From Pezizomycotina sp. ARF18 (Eukaryota > Ascomycota), in NCBI GenBank assembly GCA_002224055.1, contig AZLU01000222.1, positions 1 to 64,000 of the forward strand: 64,000 nt of DNA, read 5' to 3'. A model generated the notes under the pieces. That model was not told the origin of the DNA. It saw only the letters and a program-made list of their open reading frames with translations, and did no database searches. The position numbers were made by a program, and so were the translations under genes. Shown here in pieces: positions 12,355 through 26,600 of the stretch. Each line of letters starts with the position of its first letter. Position 1 is the first letter of the stretch.

Positions 12355-12399
<45 letters not shown>
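12355..12399. repeat. T13-A32 homopolymer junction
   Basis: Thirteen T followed directly by 32 A, the longest A run in the window. It is a self-complementary simple sequence and shows no coding content. Confidence 0.85.
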
Positions 12400-12403
<4 letters not shown>

Positions 12404-14455
12404 GGGGCGTGATTTTCCTCTACGATATAAAAACGCTAATGAGGGGAGTATAATGATCTGATAGGCGGAAATTCCTTTTTTTTTTTTTCCTTTTTTTTTC
12501 CCCCTCTCGTATATTTTGTGAAAAGTGGTGCGATGCGATAGCGTATTAAGTGAGCCATTCTCACCTTTCTTTTTTCCTCGGGGCTCCCAGTATCCACTCT
12601 GCCAGACAAGCCTCTGTTCCGAGTGAGATGGGAAAGAGAACGAAGAATATGGGGGGGGAAGGAAAAGCAAAAAAAATTAAACGTGGAATATAAACGAATA
12701 CTTAGATAATAATAAACACTATATAATACAAGTCAATTGTTTTAAACGATAGGAGTGTTTGGCCGTACCTAATAAAAAAAAACTGTTTCTAGATCGTTTG
12801 ACAGTTTTTGTCGCCCCCCCCAAAAAAAAAAAAAAAAACTGAGAGGAAAAAAGAAATTAGATGCAAGTTTTCCTTTTCCACGCTCAAAGGGATTTAGACT
12901 CCTTTCCCTCAATATGGCGGATTTTCCTTGTGTTATCGGTTTTTTTCCTCGTAGGGTAGTCGATATGGATGCGTGGAAATTGTAGAGTAGGAGTTTTGGT
13001 GTGGAAAACTGTCTAAAGAAAAAATTTCTCCTTGGATTTTTTTTTTTTGGTTGTTCGGTGACGTATGAAATGACGAAGGAGGATGTGGGCGATTCTTATG
13101 TAGGAATGCACCACAAAAAATAATTTGTATGGGAAATAGGGAGTGGGAAAAAAAAGTCTGCGACCCGTAAAGAAAATCCTTGATTTTTGAAGAAAGAGAT
13201 ATTCCCAAGAAGAAAACAAAAATTAAGTATATATTCGACTCCTTTTTTTTTTCCTCACCCCTTCTCCAAATTTATCGAGATCGTGGACAGGGTTTTGTTC
13301 TTTTCTTCTATAGATCGAAGGGAAATAGTTTTCGGTTGGTTGTTCGTTTGCGGACGGAGTTTTCGAGGTATTTTTCTTTCTTTTCCAACGGCACTTCCAC
13401 TAGTGAGAAGACTTTGGGACAGAATGACGACGATGACGAAGGAGAGGGGAAGCGATAGCAATATATCAGCCGGTATATAAAGGGGACTATATAAGTATAG
13501 ATATGTAAATAAAGGGGATTTTTGAGGATTAATTAAAAAATAAATAAATTTCTAGTTTAAAAAAAAAAAATTTAAGTCGAGGAAGAGAATTTTCTTAAAA
13601 TTTTTTTGGAAGGGGAAAGTGCTATGACGAAGGCCTTCCGAGGGGGAAAGTAAAATAAATATTAAGGCAAAATGGGTCCCACGAACAAGTAGGCCAAAAA
13701 AATAAAACAGACAAAAAAAAAAAAAAAAAAAAAGAGAGAGAGAGAGGACTTACCAATACCATATATTCTTTTTTCCTTGTCTTGATCGAATAGAAGGGAA
13801 GAGTAGGAGGTTCTGTTACAGGAGAGGTTTATTTTATTTTATTTATTATTGATAATTTCTTATTTTTATAATCGATACTAAAAGGATACCTACTGGTTCA
13901 ATATAATTTAACAGTGGCGTCAAGTACCTCTTGATTATCTTGAAGTACTTGCCCTTTATTTTCATACACCTCCTCGAAACAAAAGTAAACACACACCCCC
14001 AAATTTATTTTTCCCTTCTGTGGGCCCGGGGCCCCCTCTGATTAGACTCCTGCTGCATTATCACCTTTCACACTTTTTTGCTGCTGCTTGTCCGCTTGTC
14101 TGCTTGCTGCTATTGCTGCGTGGCTCTAGGTTCCCCGGCGGACTCGTCTCTCCCCAATAATGTTACTCGAAATATCAGCCATCCGCTGCAGCTAAGGACT
14201 CCGTTTAGCTAAAAAGAAATAAGATAAAATATACATCTATCTATTAGCTTATAAACAGAAAATGTGAAAAAGAATACCACTCACTGATCCTTCCTTCTCC
14301 TTTTTCGCTCTCCACTTCGCAACCGGGGAGAGAGAAAGAAAAAAAGGAATAAGTACGTCTCTTTGATTGTCCGTCCTATTAGAATCAAAAGAGAAGGGGG
14401 GAAAGAAGAATTTAGCAAAAGTTGAGATGCCCCTATATTTTCCCGATCTCGAGAA

Positions 14456-14463
14456 TGACGTCA
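14456..14463. promoter_or_regulatory. CRE palindrome TGACGTCA in gene-poor region
   Basis: A perfect ATF/CREB core site about 3.7 kb upstream of the bZIP start codon. It could mediate autoregulation, as is common for this family, but it is far away and one chance copy in this window is expected. Confidence 0.3.
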
Positions 14464-17400
14464 GGTTTTGATCTCATTGGAGGAAGATCCAATACAAAAT
14501 AACAGAGCTGACTTCTTTGACGGTTAGGGATGTGTTGCTTTTTTTTTTTTTTTTTTTTTTTGTTTCAATCTCAGCCAACGGCTCGGTGCTGGGTAACGGT
14601 TTTTCAAATTAATAATACGACTTTTGAGTAGTTTTTTTTTTTTTTTTTTTTTGATTCACCCTACCGGCGGATCAAATATGAAAGGCCCACGCGAAGGAAT
14701 AAAAGAGAGGAAGCTGTTCCCTAGTACGCTGCCGTTCTCCCTTTTGCCCCGTTTGTTTTTTCTTCTCCAGAAACGATCTCAGCAAGTCGGAGTTCGGAAC
14801 GAGTATGCTATGTTTGGAAAATAAGCGTCCAGAAAGTAATTGGGGTAAGTGTGAAGCAACAACCCAGGTGCAGCCACGGCAGCTCAGCAGAGAGTGTGAC
14901 ATGGTATGAACTGGCATTGGATCTGAATACAATTTGATTGGATATGATACCTAAGAGCAGTATATATATGTGAAGGGGGGAAAAAAAAAGCAAAGTAGCG
15001 ACTTCGGTTAGAGGAAAAAGGTGAACTTAGAAATTTCGATCCCTTTGGCGACTTTTTTGGCGCAGCGGCTTTTTAAAAATAATAAGAAAAACGTGCGTTT
15101 AATGTAACACAAATGCCATCATCGGACCCAATATAGAAGAGAGCTCGTTCCTTTTTTTTCTTTTTTTTTTTCTTGCTTCTACTTCCTTTGTTGTTAAAAG
15201 CTGAGAGAAATTGCGCATTGCATCGAATTTATATGTATGTACAGGTGGACCAAGCATGAGAGGGATGCATAATTATAAAAAATATATAAACGAAAATAAA
15301 ATAGAAGTATTTATTCTTTGATGTATATATTTAATAGCGTCATATCCATGCCTTTTCGTTCGTTGCAGGTCTTGTCGGCTCGTTCCAACTACTCAATTCT
15401 AAATTTATAAACAGTTCTTTTCTCCTCTAGCCATTATATAGATTCCAGCTAACTTAGGTATTTTAATTACTACTTACTTAGCACTTTAAGATGCCAGGAT
15501 ATGCGTTAAGTTCATCGACAAGGGATAGCGATGGAGGAACCGGAGAAATATAAACATCGACCTTCCTCATAGCGATTTAATTCGGAGAATACAACAAACA
15601 TTGCCGATCGAAAACGATAGGGCTCTCGCTGCGTTGCCCTTTTTGTCAGAGGGTAACAACTGCAACTTGGGCTCATGGTTATCGCGACTACGTTGTATTG
15701 AACCCCCCACGTCTTATTCATACTTCAAATTGATTATATCGGTGTTTTAGACAGAAAAGTGCTCTGTTAGAGTAGACAGGGACGGACCAACATCCCAGAA
15801 TTGAAAAAATCGTTATATAAAACTGTCGCATCAGACATCATCACACTATAAAACCCGGCCTCGACCCCATTGCGACTTCGGAAGGGAGCGAGAATCTGTT
15901 TAGAAAAATAACCGATGCTGACTGCTTTTTCGAGCTCTTTTGCTCCGCGTCGGCGTCCATCCGGAGCCGCTTTCAACGTTTCACGGAGAAAACATTGGGG
16001 TCCAATTTTTATTTCTTCGAGTAAACCATCAATCGACGGGAAGCGGCTCGCCTAATAATGTCATTTTGTGGATTCTCGAGCTGTACTTCATTTACGTTAA
16101 CTTGGAGGCTCCTTTTTTTAAAAAAAAAAATTAGATTTTTATAGCTTTCATGTGCGCAACGAAATTTGCAACTGAAAACCTAGTATGCTTATAAAGTCTT
16201 CAGCATGATACATATACACTTAGATATATTTAGTACTTACTTGACATCGAGAGGAACAATCTCGCGATATTCATAGACGGCTGTTTCTTCTAATGCACGC
16301 GACAGCTATATTGATTAACCTTTTTTATTTCGCAGATAAGACAGATGTAGAATTTAAACGTTCAGCGTTCAGCTCGAATTACAATCCAACACCCGAAGAG
16401 CTTAAATTCCTAAAATTTCACGATAAGCCTCCCCCCAAACTCTATATCATTATATTCATGATGTTCTAGAATGTCTTCCTACATCTTCCTTAGTTTCGCG
16501 ATTAAACATAACGTTTAACTTTATATATAAACCTAACCCTTCACAAGCTCAAGCTTAAACCCTTTTCGATCGAGTAAAAGTAAATCTCCTGTAATTGATA
16601 ACAAACTCCGCATACGACACAAAGTACGGCTGAAAGAGGCTTGTGGTGTTCTAGACTGACACAAGCTGGAGTAATTGCGGAGACGAGAGTCTGGAATGTC
16701 AACTGTCAGGAAAAAGAAGTTATCCGAGAACGCTGAAAGGAGCTTAAGTGAATTTAGTATTAGATACAAAAAGTCGAAAAAGTATGATGCTATATCGCGA
16801 AGTTTACATCTGCTCAGACCCTCGGCGTTTAGCTTTAATAGTTTTACTATTACCGCAGAGGAGAGTAAGCTTACACTCTCGCACAGTTCAGAATAACTAA
16901 GATTATATAGACCACAACAAAGTACTGTATACTTCGTAGTGTTTTCGAGTTCTCGACCCATTTTTCAAGTTACCCGAATCTAGATATATCGAGCTCGCCT
17001 TCTCTCGGGCGAAGTTTGAACGTCGTGGTACACCGAGATGAAAGTTAGGACAAGATATTTTTTTAAAAAAATTTTATGTTTTTTTATTTTGAGAGACTCT
17101 AAATATTTATAAAAACCGTCTGTCATATAACTATCTACACCACTTTTTTAGAATACTTTGAACAGGAGGAAAATGGAGAAAAAGAATAAGAATATTACTC
17201 AAAAAAAGAAAAGAAAGAAAGAAAACGGCTACAGGTGTGTATAATGGTGAATAGAGACTGTTATATAACAGATAATTAAAAGCATGATATATAAAAGAGA
17301 GAGAATAATAAGGCGAATACAAGTAATGGCTACTGAGGAATGGTTTTTGTAAAACGCTACCGGAAATTTTTCAATTTCTTTGCTGAATTCTCCTCGTCAA

Positions 17401-17704
17401 GAAGGCAGTAATAACAATGCGTTGAATGATAATAATGATATTAAACGAACAATAAGGGTACCAAACATCATATTCTTTTTAGGGGGTTGAAGAAAAAAAA
17501 AAAGTGGAATCAAGTCGTAATAGCATTTAAACGTTAAAGGAGAGAAAGAAAAAGGAAAATCCAGATGTTTCTGTTAACAACTGAGTAGAAGGGCCGTATT
17601 GTTATAGCTCGACCTAACCCTTGCAATGAAGGGAAGAAAGAGGCAAATCTGTATACAAAGTCTTTTCTCCATATTTACGGCAGTAGGGTATATCCGCGAC
17701 CCCT

Positions 17705-20635
17705 TTAACGCCTGGAGAAGCAGAATTGGAAAGAGGCGCGAGTAAGGAACTAAAAAGAGGTGTCACCCAAGTCAGTAAATCTATCCTTAAGAACACACAT
17801 AGATGGATATCATAGAGTTCTAGAAAACTTACGTAGCAGCATCCCAAGAAACGAACGGCAGACGAGCAGAAGTGGCAATCAAAAGGAATTTGAAGTAAGT
17901 GCAGTCCTCTGCGAAGCCTTGCCCTGGAAGCCCAGCTGGTCGACGTCGTCACTGACAATAGCCAAAATGAGAACACCGTTGGACACATCCAGGAGAGAAT
18001 GAGCCTGGTACGGAAACTCTTGTACGAATCCTCAAGAGTCTTCTCGTCTTTCTCTACGGGCGGATATAAGGCTTCAAAGCGCGCTTCACGGTGGCTTCGA
18101 AGGCCTGATCGATATCAGTCTGTGGCCGCTCCACCTCATCGATAACAGCAGCCTTTCCACCATCCTCCGCCTTCGACTTGGCAGCGGGGAGCACGTCGGC
18201 CTTGTCCGAGCCTTTGGTACCCCAGGAGACATCGTGCCAATTACAGAAAGCGTAAACATTGAGGATGTTATGTAAGAGGAGGCAATGAGCATGTACTGAG
18301 GGAACGAGTGGAACATATGCCAAGGGTCGAGGTAGAGAAGGAAGCTAAGAAGTAAAGACCGAAAGTCGATACTAAAGCTACGATGATGACTCCTGATGGA
18401 CCGTTGAACAACGAGTTGAAAAGATGCGCCGTGGTCGATGTGTCGAATTGCGTTCCATGGAAAGCACGGATAATAAGCCAGATAGAGAGCACGATAATGT
18501 AGGCTTGGATGAGACCGAAGACGCAGAAGGAAGCAATATACGTCCACTTTGAACCTTTCGGTCGATTACCCAGGGCCAAGATGAACTGCATTAGGACGAA
18601 GCACAGGTAGATGAACTTGAGGATATCATTAACCGTGGCGGAGGCGTGTCCGAAAGGCCAGTTATGCTGTTCGACAAGTTGCATGATGACGACGGTAGTA
18701 AGCCAGTAATTTGCGAGACCAAACCAGGAGAGGATCAGGGAGAAAATATTGTAGGCCAGTTGAATGTGGAAGAAGAACATGCGGATGATGTTGTGGCGCG
18801 ACTTGTATATCCTAAAGAAGTGAATGAGGAGTAGATACCAGCGGCGAAGGAACCGTTGAGCCAACGACGACGCTGCGAGATGAACTCGGGAGCACCTTCA
18901 GGAACATCGGTTTCGGCCTTGGACAGTTTCACGTAGGTGAGATGCCACTTGGCGTCCGCTTTGGCGACCAGTTCGAAACACAGAATTCTGTCTTCGGCCA
19001 AGAACATGTTCTTCTTGAAGATATTCATACCCTCAATACCTTTCTTACCGAGACGAGCAGACAGGGTGTGGTCACCGTGGAAGTATTGCTCCAGAGGCCG
19101 ACCCATGATAGCCCTGAAGCGGTAAGCAGAGAAGGCACCAGGAAGCACAGACACGTAGCCGAAGGACGATTCCAGGGGCTTGTCGAGGATATTGGAGATC
19201 TTGTACTCGAAGTTCTGCGTGGCGACGAGAGGATTGATAAGATTCTTGTAGCCGCGACCCAACATTGCGTGATTTCACCACAGGCCCCACCAAGGTTCTT
19301 ATCATTGTAGAACGCCTCCCAGAGATAGAGAAGTGACTTGGAGCCGGGCTTCGTACCCGCATCAAGAAGGATGCAGACTTCAGGATTCAAGATACGACCG
19401 AAGGCATTGAAGAGCCATCTGTGCGAATTGATCTTCTTCGAGTTCTTCTGCTTCAAGCAGAACATCATTTGCACTGGCGGCAGACATGCAGGATCGTCAT
19501 CCCGAGGCCGTACCAACATCTGCGATGCAGTGACGGACAATTGCGTCGTATACTCGAACTGCGATTTTCAATTAAGGTTAGATCATCATCAAACCATTTC
19601 CTTTTAAATGCGAAAGTGTGGAGAAAACAAGAAAAGAAAAGAAAAAGAAAAAGAAAAAGAAAAACTCACAATGTGGGCCACAGTTTCTTTGGTATCGATC
19701 TTCCTCTTCATGATACCATCCTGAAGATACCGATGTAGCGAGGACATCCAATGTGTCCTTGTCGCACGGATCGATACCATCGAATACTAAGCATACAACG
19801 ATTTTCTGCCAGGCAGGGCCATCTTTGCCCCAGAAAGTAGACTTCTTCAAGTTCACAATCTCACGAATGTTTTGCATTACACCGTGGAGAGTTCTGGCGG
19901 TCAGTTGCTTGTCTTCGTTGTAGTATGTAATGGCAATCAGAAGTTCCGTAGACCGGTTATACATTGCTGGTCGCAACGTGTAACCGTTCTTAAGCGTGAA
20001 ATCGTCCGGATCGCACGTTGCAGCAGTGTCTAACAGAAATCATGCTTAGAAAGGTCCCTGAGAAGCTGTTTTCCGAGTGGGCAATAGAATACTTACATCT
20101 AAGGTGAGTAAATTCCTCTGAACCACCTCTAAAATCCTTGTTTTTATATTTCGCCTGGATAGCATTTTGAATTGCTGACGGTACAGGATAGTCTGTCGAG
20201 AAGACGGTACCCTGAACGAGCTTAACTTTACGAGTATTGAAGCGTCTTAGGTTTCCTCCTGATGGCGGAGCTTGCCTCTGCCTCCACGCTTCGGTCGACG
20301 AGGTTTCCGATCTGGAGTATGGAGAAGGGACACGCGAGGGCCGAATTGGGCGTGGCCATCACCGCCAGCGGGAAAGAGGATACTGGTCAGCGAATGTGGC
20401 TCCACCGAACTGTGTGGTTGGGCAGCACCAGGCATGTAGCTCTCGGTCAAGGCGTAAGACTGCGGACGTTCGTCAAATGGACCTTCGAACGGAGACTGAT
20501 GGTTCCCTGAGCAGCGGCATTGTACGGTGGCTGCTGCGTCAACGGGATGCGTTCATGTTCGTCATCGGAATCGTCGTGAGCAGCGGCGTGGTAATCAACC
20601 GGTGGACCGCCATAACCCCCTCCTTGATGCGCCAT
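17705..20635 (-). CDS. chs1: Chitin synthase, class I (family 2 glycosyltransferase)
   Basis: Plasma-membrane enzyme that polymerises UDP-GlcNAc into chitin. The start ATG is at 20635 ([20 protein letters not shown]), followed by a disordered cytosolic leader, the chitin synthase N domain ([40 protein letters not shown]), and an intron (20095-20031) leading into [20 protein letters not shown] and [21 protein letters not shown] second intron is at 19669-19559. Catalytic landmarks follow: [30 protein letters not shown] (EDR) and [20 protein letters not shown] (QRRRW). At least five hydrophobic helices follow, then [32 protein letters not shown] and, after a last intron, [16 protein letters not shown] with the stop at 17705. 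[11 protein letters not shown] and the short Cys-Phe-Arg-Arg end are class I/II traits. About nine small frame breaks occur, for example WMCPT where WMCSN (TGTTCC) is expected at about 17975. Confidence 0.95.
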
Positions 20636-23600
20636 GATTGAAGAATAACGATTTTACCCTTTTTTTTTTTTTTTAAAGAAATTTTTAACCTATGTTATTT
20701 CGGTCTTTTCGCCCTTGTTTTTTCTCGGCCTACAATAAGAAAGAATGGAAAGCTCGTGAATTAACGATTGGTTTCGAAGGATGCGTTTTCGAGGAGAAGA
20801 ACGTGTGTTTGTTTTGTTGTTGGGGTTGTTTATCTGAGAGAATGTCTTTTGTAGGCAAGCAAGTTAGCTCTTATGATGCTTTTGGAAATGTATTTTTCTC
20901 TTGGTATCGTTCGGGGTGTTTGGGGGAAAAAATATCCAACAACAATAATAACAAAACCGCTAACAAAGAAAAAAAAAAGCAGTGTGGCACGGGTTCTTTT
21001 TTATACAGAGGTAAAAATTTTCCTGCTCTGGCTTTTTTTTTTTTTTTTAGTATTATTATTTATTCTTTTTTGTCAAGTATGTATTTTTTTATTTTTCTTC
21101 TTCCTTTGTGATTTTCCAAGGATAAATTTCCGTACCGCAAGCCCTCAGCGATGACGATGCAAGGACGTTGTTTGGGAAAAGCCCTTCGCTCTCTTTTCTC
21201 TATTTTTCTTTCTGTAAAGAGTAGTCTGTTTTGTGGACAGCTCTTTATTTAGCAGGGAATCTGATCAACACAACGACCCGAGTCCCCTTCTAGAAAAAAG
21301 ATAGCGACGATATTATCTGATATTCCTGCTATTCCTCGCCAGATTTCTTTGCGCTCGTGTTGACTGACGTGCAAGTGCTCGAGGACTAAAAAGGGGGAAG
21401 GGTTCTTCTTTTTAAGGGTCCCTTTTTTTCTTTTATCTCTCTCGCTCTCTCTTATCTATTATAATTATTATTAAGATAGATCTTCAGGGCTTGACTGCGA
21501 AATTGAGCTTGGAACACTCGGAGAACTTCCTTCTTTTTCTTTTTTTTTTTTTTTTTTTCCTTTTCTTTCTTTTTTTAGGAGTGGTCGAAGCTGCAAAGGC
21601 AGATAGCAGGGGGAAAGGTTTATTGTTGTGCGCCCGTAGGAAAAAATAAGGGTGAAGAAGTCCGCAGCACTAAGGAATAACCTCCACCAGAAGAATATAA
21701 AATAAAATAAGAAATAATAGGGGAGGAGCTACCCTTGTAAGGAAAAGGCTATGCAACAGCGCAAGGAAAGTGAAATAGAAGCAAGATGGAAGGAAATGAA
21801 GGGTCGATAAGATGATAGAGCAAATTAACAGGTCGCAGTTGGCAGTAATAAAAAGTACGGAGTAGCAGTTCTTTTTTTAGGAGCAAGTAACCTGGCTGGC
21901 CATTCATCCGCGCACATGGGGTTTTACGGGCTGTTAAGACCAGTCGTTTCAAATAACTCACCGCCGAGTGGATGAACCCCCCGTAAATGATGTGATAAAA
22001 AATAAAAAAAAAAAGTGAAATAGAAAGAGATAAATGGAGAATACAGAAAGTAAAGGACTTTTCTCACCAATCTGTTGTTTTTCTTTTTGAAAATAGCTAC
22101 TCTGCAGCTTCAAGAGTGAATGGAATATAAGCAGGCAGGATAAAACGATAGAAGCAAGTAAGGAAGACAGAAAGGATGCCTGAAATGGGGTAAAATTGAT
22201 GCCGAAGAATGGAGGTCGTATGTAGCGAGAGGAGGAGAGCGCTTTTGAGGGTGTTCTCGTACAATGTACGATATTGGCCGCTCCTTCTTTATATATATAT
22301 ATATGTACTCGTGTATTTATATATTTATATATTTATTTATATTTTTGGAGGTGTGTGTAGATCGTGGGCTAAGGGGAATAAAGTAGTGTGTCGCCCACAG
22401 TGACGTACCTATTGGGGTTTTAAAATAAAAAGGAGTAAAAATATACTTCTATTTCGAGCTCCCGTTAAAGGATATATACCTTTTCGAAGGATATTTGGTA
22501 GCGGCAGTTTTACAACAGAAGTCTTCAACCGCCGGGAAAGAGGCCCCTATTTTTGTTGCCTTGCGATCTAGAAGGAAAGCTTTCGACGATATTCGGGTTT
22601 GCTGTTTAGACGCCGTGGTTTTGTTCGATAGAGCTGCAGACCAACCAGCCAGCGCAAGTTCCAGCTAGCTATAGGGCGGTTAAATATAGGAATGGACGTA
22701 TACCTAGATGGTGTTGTTGATATGGTAAGGGTATATATGGAAAAGAAAAACAAAAAAAAGGTGAGGGGAGGTCGTTTAAAAAGGAGGAAACCGAGGAGAA
22801 ACCAGATATTTAAAGGACCCTTCTCTAGAATACTGGTGACTATTTTTCTTCTCCGCTCTTAAGGGTTTTTTTTGAAAAAAGAAGGAAGAAGCGCAGATCA
22901 GGAGGAGCGTTTGTCGGGGGGTTTTGATTTGCTATTATAGTATATATTTCCCTTTTTTTTTTCACTTTTACTTAGAAGTTAAGGTAGCTACTGCACTGGC
23001 TGTATACTCAATGTTATTATTGTTGCACTGCGATGTACCCTCCTCCTAATATTTGTACTAACTTTTATACTTCAAAGACCCGACCCAGGCAAGGACCCGA
23101 AAATATACAATGAATGTATTCGCTATTTATTTCTCGAAGGAATAAAATCCAATTAAGCCAGTTAAATTTAGCTGCAAGAAGCTTCGATAGATGCAGATGA
23201 TGTACCATGTACTCTGGTCTGTTCTTTTTTAATGCCTTGCCCTATTACAGAGATTTTCTTTCCTTTTTTTTTTTCTTTTTTTTTTTTTTTGGCTCTCCTT
23301 TCTTTCTTTCTATTGCCCCGAAGAACTGCAGGGTTTTTTTTTTTTTTTTTTCAACGCAAGGCAGTTCCTTCTCTGAATACTAAGTACTTGGTAGCTATTG
23401 GGTACCTGCTCGGTATTGTGTTCTATTGACATAGGGCCGGCCCATCGGAGAAGATTCGTCCACTGCCTTTGTCATATAAGAAACTTGAAACAGCCGCCTC
23501 TCCACCGAAATAAAATCGCACTGCAATCAGTGAAGCAAAAAAGAAAAGGCGAAAGCTTCGAAGCTTTCGAGTTTCCATTATATTGCTCGTGCATAGGCAA

Positions 23601-26600
23601 GCAGTAACAAATTCTTCCTTCCAAACTTCTCTTCTTCTTTTCGATATGTATCGGTCCAAGAGATTGACAATATTCGCCTATTATGTGTTAGAAGATCCTG
23701 CACAGTATCTAGAGAGATCCTTTTGAAGCAAGGGATAATTTTCTCTTTCTCTTTTCTTTTTCCGTTTGTGAAGCTGTGCTCGCAAATGTAATGTTCAGCC
23801 TTCACAATATGCAGCAACTACTTAACTTGGAATAACAGCACTTAAACGAGGAGGATAGCCGGTATGTATTCAATCAGAGTGGATGAAATCCCTCGTAGCC
23901 AGACGTAACATTATTGATTGCGACCAGAGGCCCCCTTTTTATTTTATTATATTTATTATATTTTTTTCGTCAGTTGGCCGTATACACTACTAAGTAAGTA
24001 TTGAAGAAAGAAATAAGGATACCGTACTATGATTGCTCTTCTAGGGTTCCTTACTGTGGTTTTTATGTCATCAAAATACTATAAACGATTGGCAGAGCCT
24101 TGTTGCGTATGGGAATCCAACTGCGGAAGGGATCTGAAAAAGGTTGACACAGTAGAGCAGGCGATATCCTTGTCTTTCTTGCTTTGACATGGTGGGGTTC
24201 AGGGCTGTAGCGTAGAGCGGAAAATGTGGGAGAAAATGGCGGCGCACAACAAGCATGTGGGAGTAAACAGCTGAAAAGGTTAAAGGAAAAATAAGTACAA
24301 AACGCCGACACATCTCGACGTCAACTTGAGCAAAGGTGGACAAGTGACAGATAGTCCTTTGAAGGGAGGGGAAAAAAGTTAGCGCAGCGGGGCGTCGGGG
24401 GATATTTTATTTTTATATATTTTTTGCCCCAAGCAATCGATATCATTGATGAACGACCATCCTATATCGGCTATTGATCAAACAAGAGGATGAGAGCTTC
24501 CTTTGCACACCCCACACAACCAGTCGAGTTCGAATGTTATCATCGAGTCGAAGGCAGGCACTGTCATGGCTTAATGTTTTCACCAGAAAGGAACAAATTC
24601 TTTGATAACCGATTTGTACCTGTAGGGAGAAAATTTAGACTTTGCTTAATCCCCTCCTCACTCCTCTGCGGAAAGTTCAAGAGGGTAGCATGCAAAGGTC
24701 GTAAAGCAACCACCCATTTTAACGGCTGACAAAAATAGACTTCTCAGCCTCACGCCTTTGCGGGCACGTTGCAGGAAAATTAGGGCGAGAAAAACAAAAC
24801 CCCTCCATTTTAACGCTTGGTCCCTTCAGCCACGATCAGACAAGCATGTATGTTATTGTACTTTGTACATGTACATGTTCATGTTTTTTGTACCTGTCGT
24901 CTTATTGAACGGTGTTTTCGGCCCCTTTGCTAGCCGAAAGAAAAGAAAGGTAAAATTTGCGGAACAAGCGATAAGCTTTTTCATTCTTCGGTATACCGAT
25001 GTTGGCAAGCTGCTAGGCTGAAACGAAAGCCGAGTGAATGACAAAATGAAGCTTACGTATTCGTAGCATATAGGTTCACCATGGTGAACAGGAAAAAAAA
25101 AAAAAAAACTCCGCGGGCATTCTCGCACCCTGGATCTCAATATCTTTTGCTGCGCAGCGGAATGCACCGTGGCGCCGATCCGCACCGCCTTATTATCCAG
25201 ATTTAAATCTCAAAGATTCTATATCCACGTGCAGACCTTCCCTAAAGGCTAAGATCTCCAGTGGCAAGTCGAAAGCCACTATATTTGTGCTCCGCGTATC
25301 GCACTCTGTCTTGGATTTGGGAGAGTTGAATAGAAGATTGGCTAGAAAAGAAGAGATATAGTTCAAAGAGCAACATGGGTTCCTTAACAAGCCTGTTTGC
25401 CTGACAAGAAAAGTTAATATTGTATTAAACGATGGTGATTTGGTGGTATTCAGAAACGACCAGGAGGGGTTATATTTTAGATTTTGACCTACGATCGACC
25501 CCCAAAAAGCGTATCACACACGGTACAGACAATCTTGTATTATATGTTCGGTGATTTCGGTATTCGCACTCACAAATAATAATATTTAGCGCGCTAGGGT
25601 CGAGCGCTTCTATATCAGGGACCCAAATACAGCATCGATGTCTGCTTAAGGATCGTTATCTTTTAATAGAACAGGCGAGCCTTTAAATTTCCTAAGAATG
25701 ATGTGCGATCTGGAAAGAAACGGACCAGTACCCATAGTAATACCGAAGGAAGAAGAGTTCCGGGAAGGAAATTCATGCATCTGATAAGAAGAAAAGGAAT
25801 GCATGGAAGGGTCTGATAAGGGTTTCGAATATCACAGAACAGAAGGTCACCATGTTAGAGGTTTTCCAGAGGCAGTGGAAATTGGTACCGCTGCCAATGA
25901 ACGTTGCCAGACGGCGTGTAGAGCCTTTGCGCTGATCGTTTTCCATTCATTCTTCTCAATATCGCCTGAAGAGGGATTTGCAATTCCGCCGGAAGAGGCG
26001 GTCAACATGAAACAACGTTTTGAAATCAAAATTGAGCGTTTCGCCAGTATAACCAGAATTTAGGGAAGAGAGCTTAGGAGTCCTTCTCGAGTATCTCATG
26101 AGGAAGAAAGGGAAAAGGAAGGAAAGAAAGAAAGATCCCTTCGGAGAAGGTAATATCACTGTTGTATAATTTCCTCCAACAATCGCTTGTATCGTTTTTC
26201 CATTTGATAGCTTCTATCAATTGGTATCGGTGTGAACCGCCAAAACATGCTTGGATTTTCGTAACAAGGCGGAATTGGGAGTTTGTTGGAAGCTTCGAGG
26301 TTGCCTTGTAGGTGAAAGGATAATGCTGGTTGGATGCCATGAGAACTATTGGAGCCGTCACTAGAAGGAGAGGAAAAAAAAAAACATCTCTTCCGCTGGC
26401 CTTTCTCTTGACAAGGGAAGTATTTTTGCTACTCTCTGTTATTTATTGTATGATCAATATGTGAATGAATTTTATTTTTCATTTTATTTTATTTACTCCA
26501 ATAATAAAATTAAACAAGGGAACTCTCTCCCCTTCCTGCAACAATTAGCACAAGTCATCACGTTTTATCGTGAATCCGTCCTTTTCTCTTGCGTACTTTC

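Larger units (their letters stand above)
10724..17704. other. Seven-kilobase gene-poor region upstream of the bZIP gene
   Basis: No coding gene is supported. The part next to 10724 should be the bZIP promoter and leader; the far end holds the chitin synthase 3' flank. It is dominated by A and T runs, including T20-class runs at about 14540-14561 and 14633-14652, an AG repeat at 13733-13746, the fold-back at 11701-11831 and the T13-A32 block at 12355-12399. A 142-codon minus-strand frame (16961-16533, MGRELENTTKYT) is the longest open one, but it is leucine/serine-rich and overlaps open frames on the other strand. The remaining frames are low-complexity. Confidence 0.5.

Noticed and set aside
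16533-16961. 142-codon minus-strand open frame
   Set aside because: Leucine/serine-rich text without a domain, overlapping an open frame on the other strand in AT-rich DNA; no splice partner seen.
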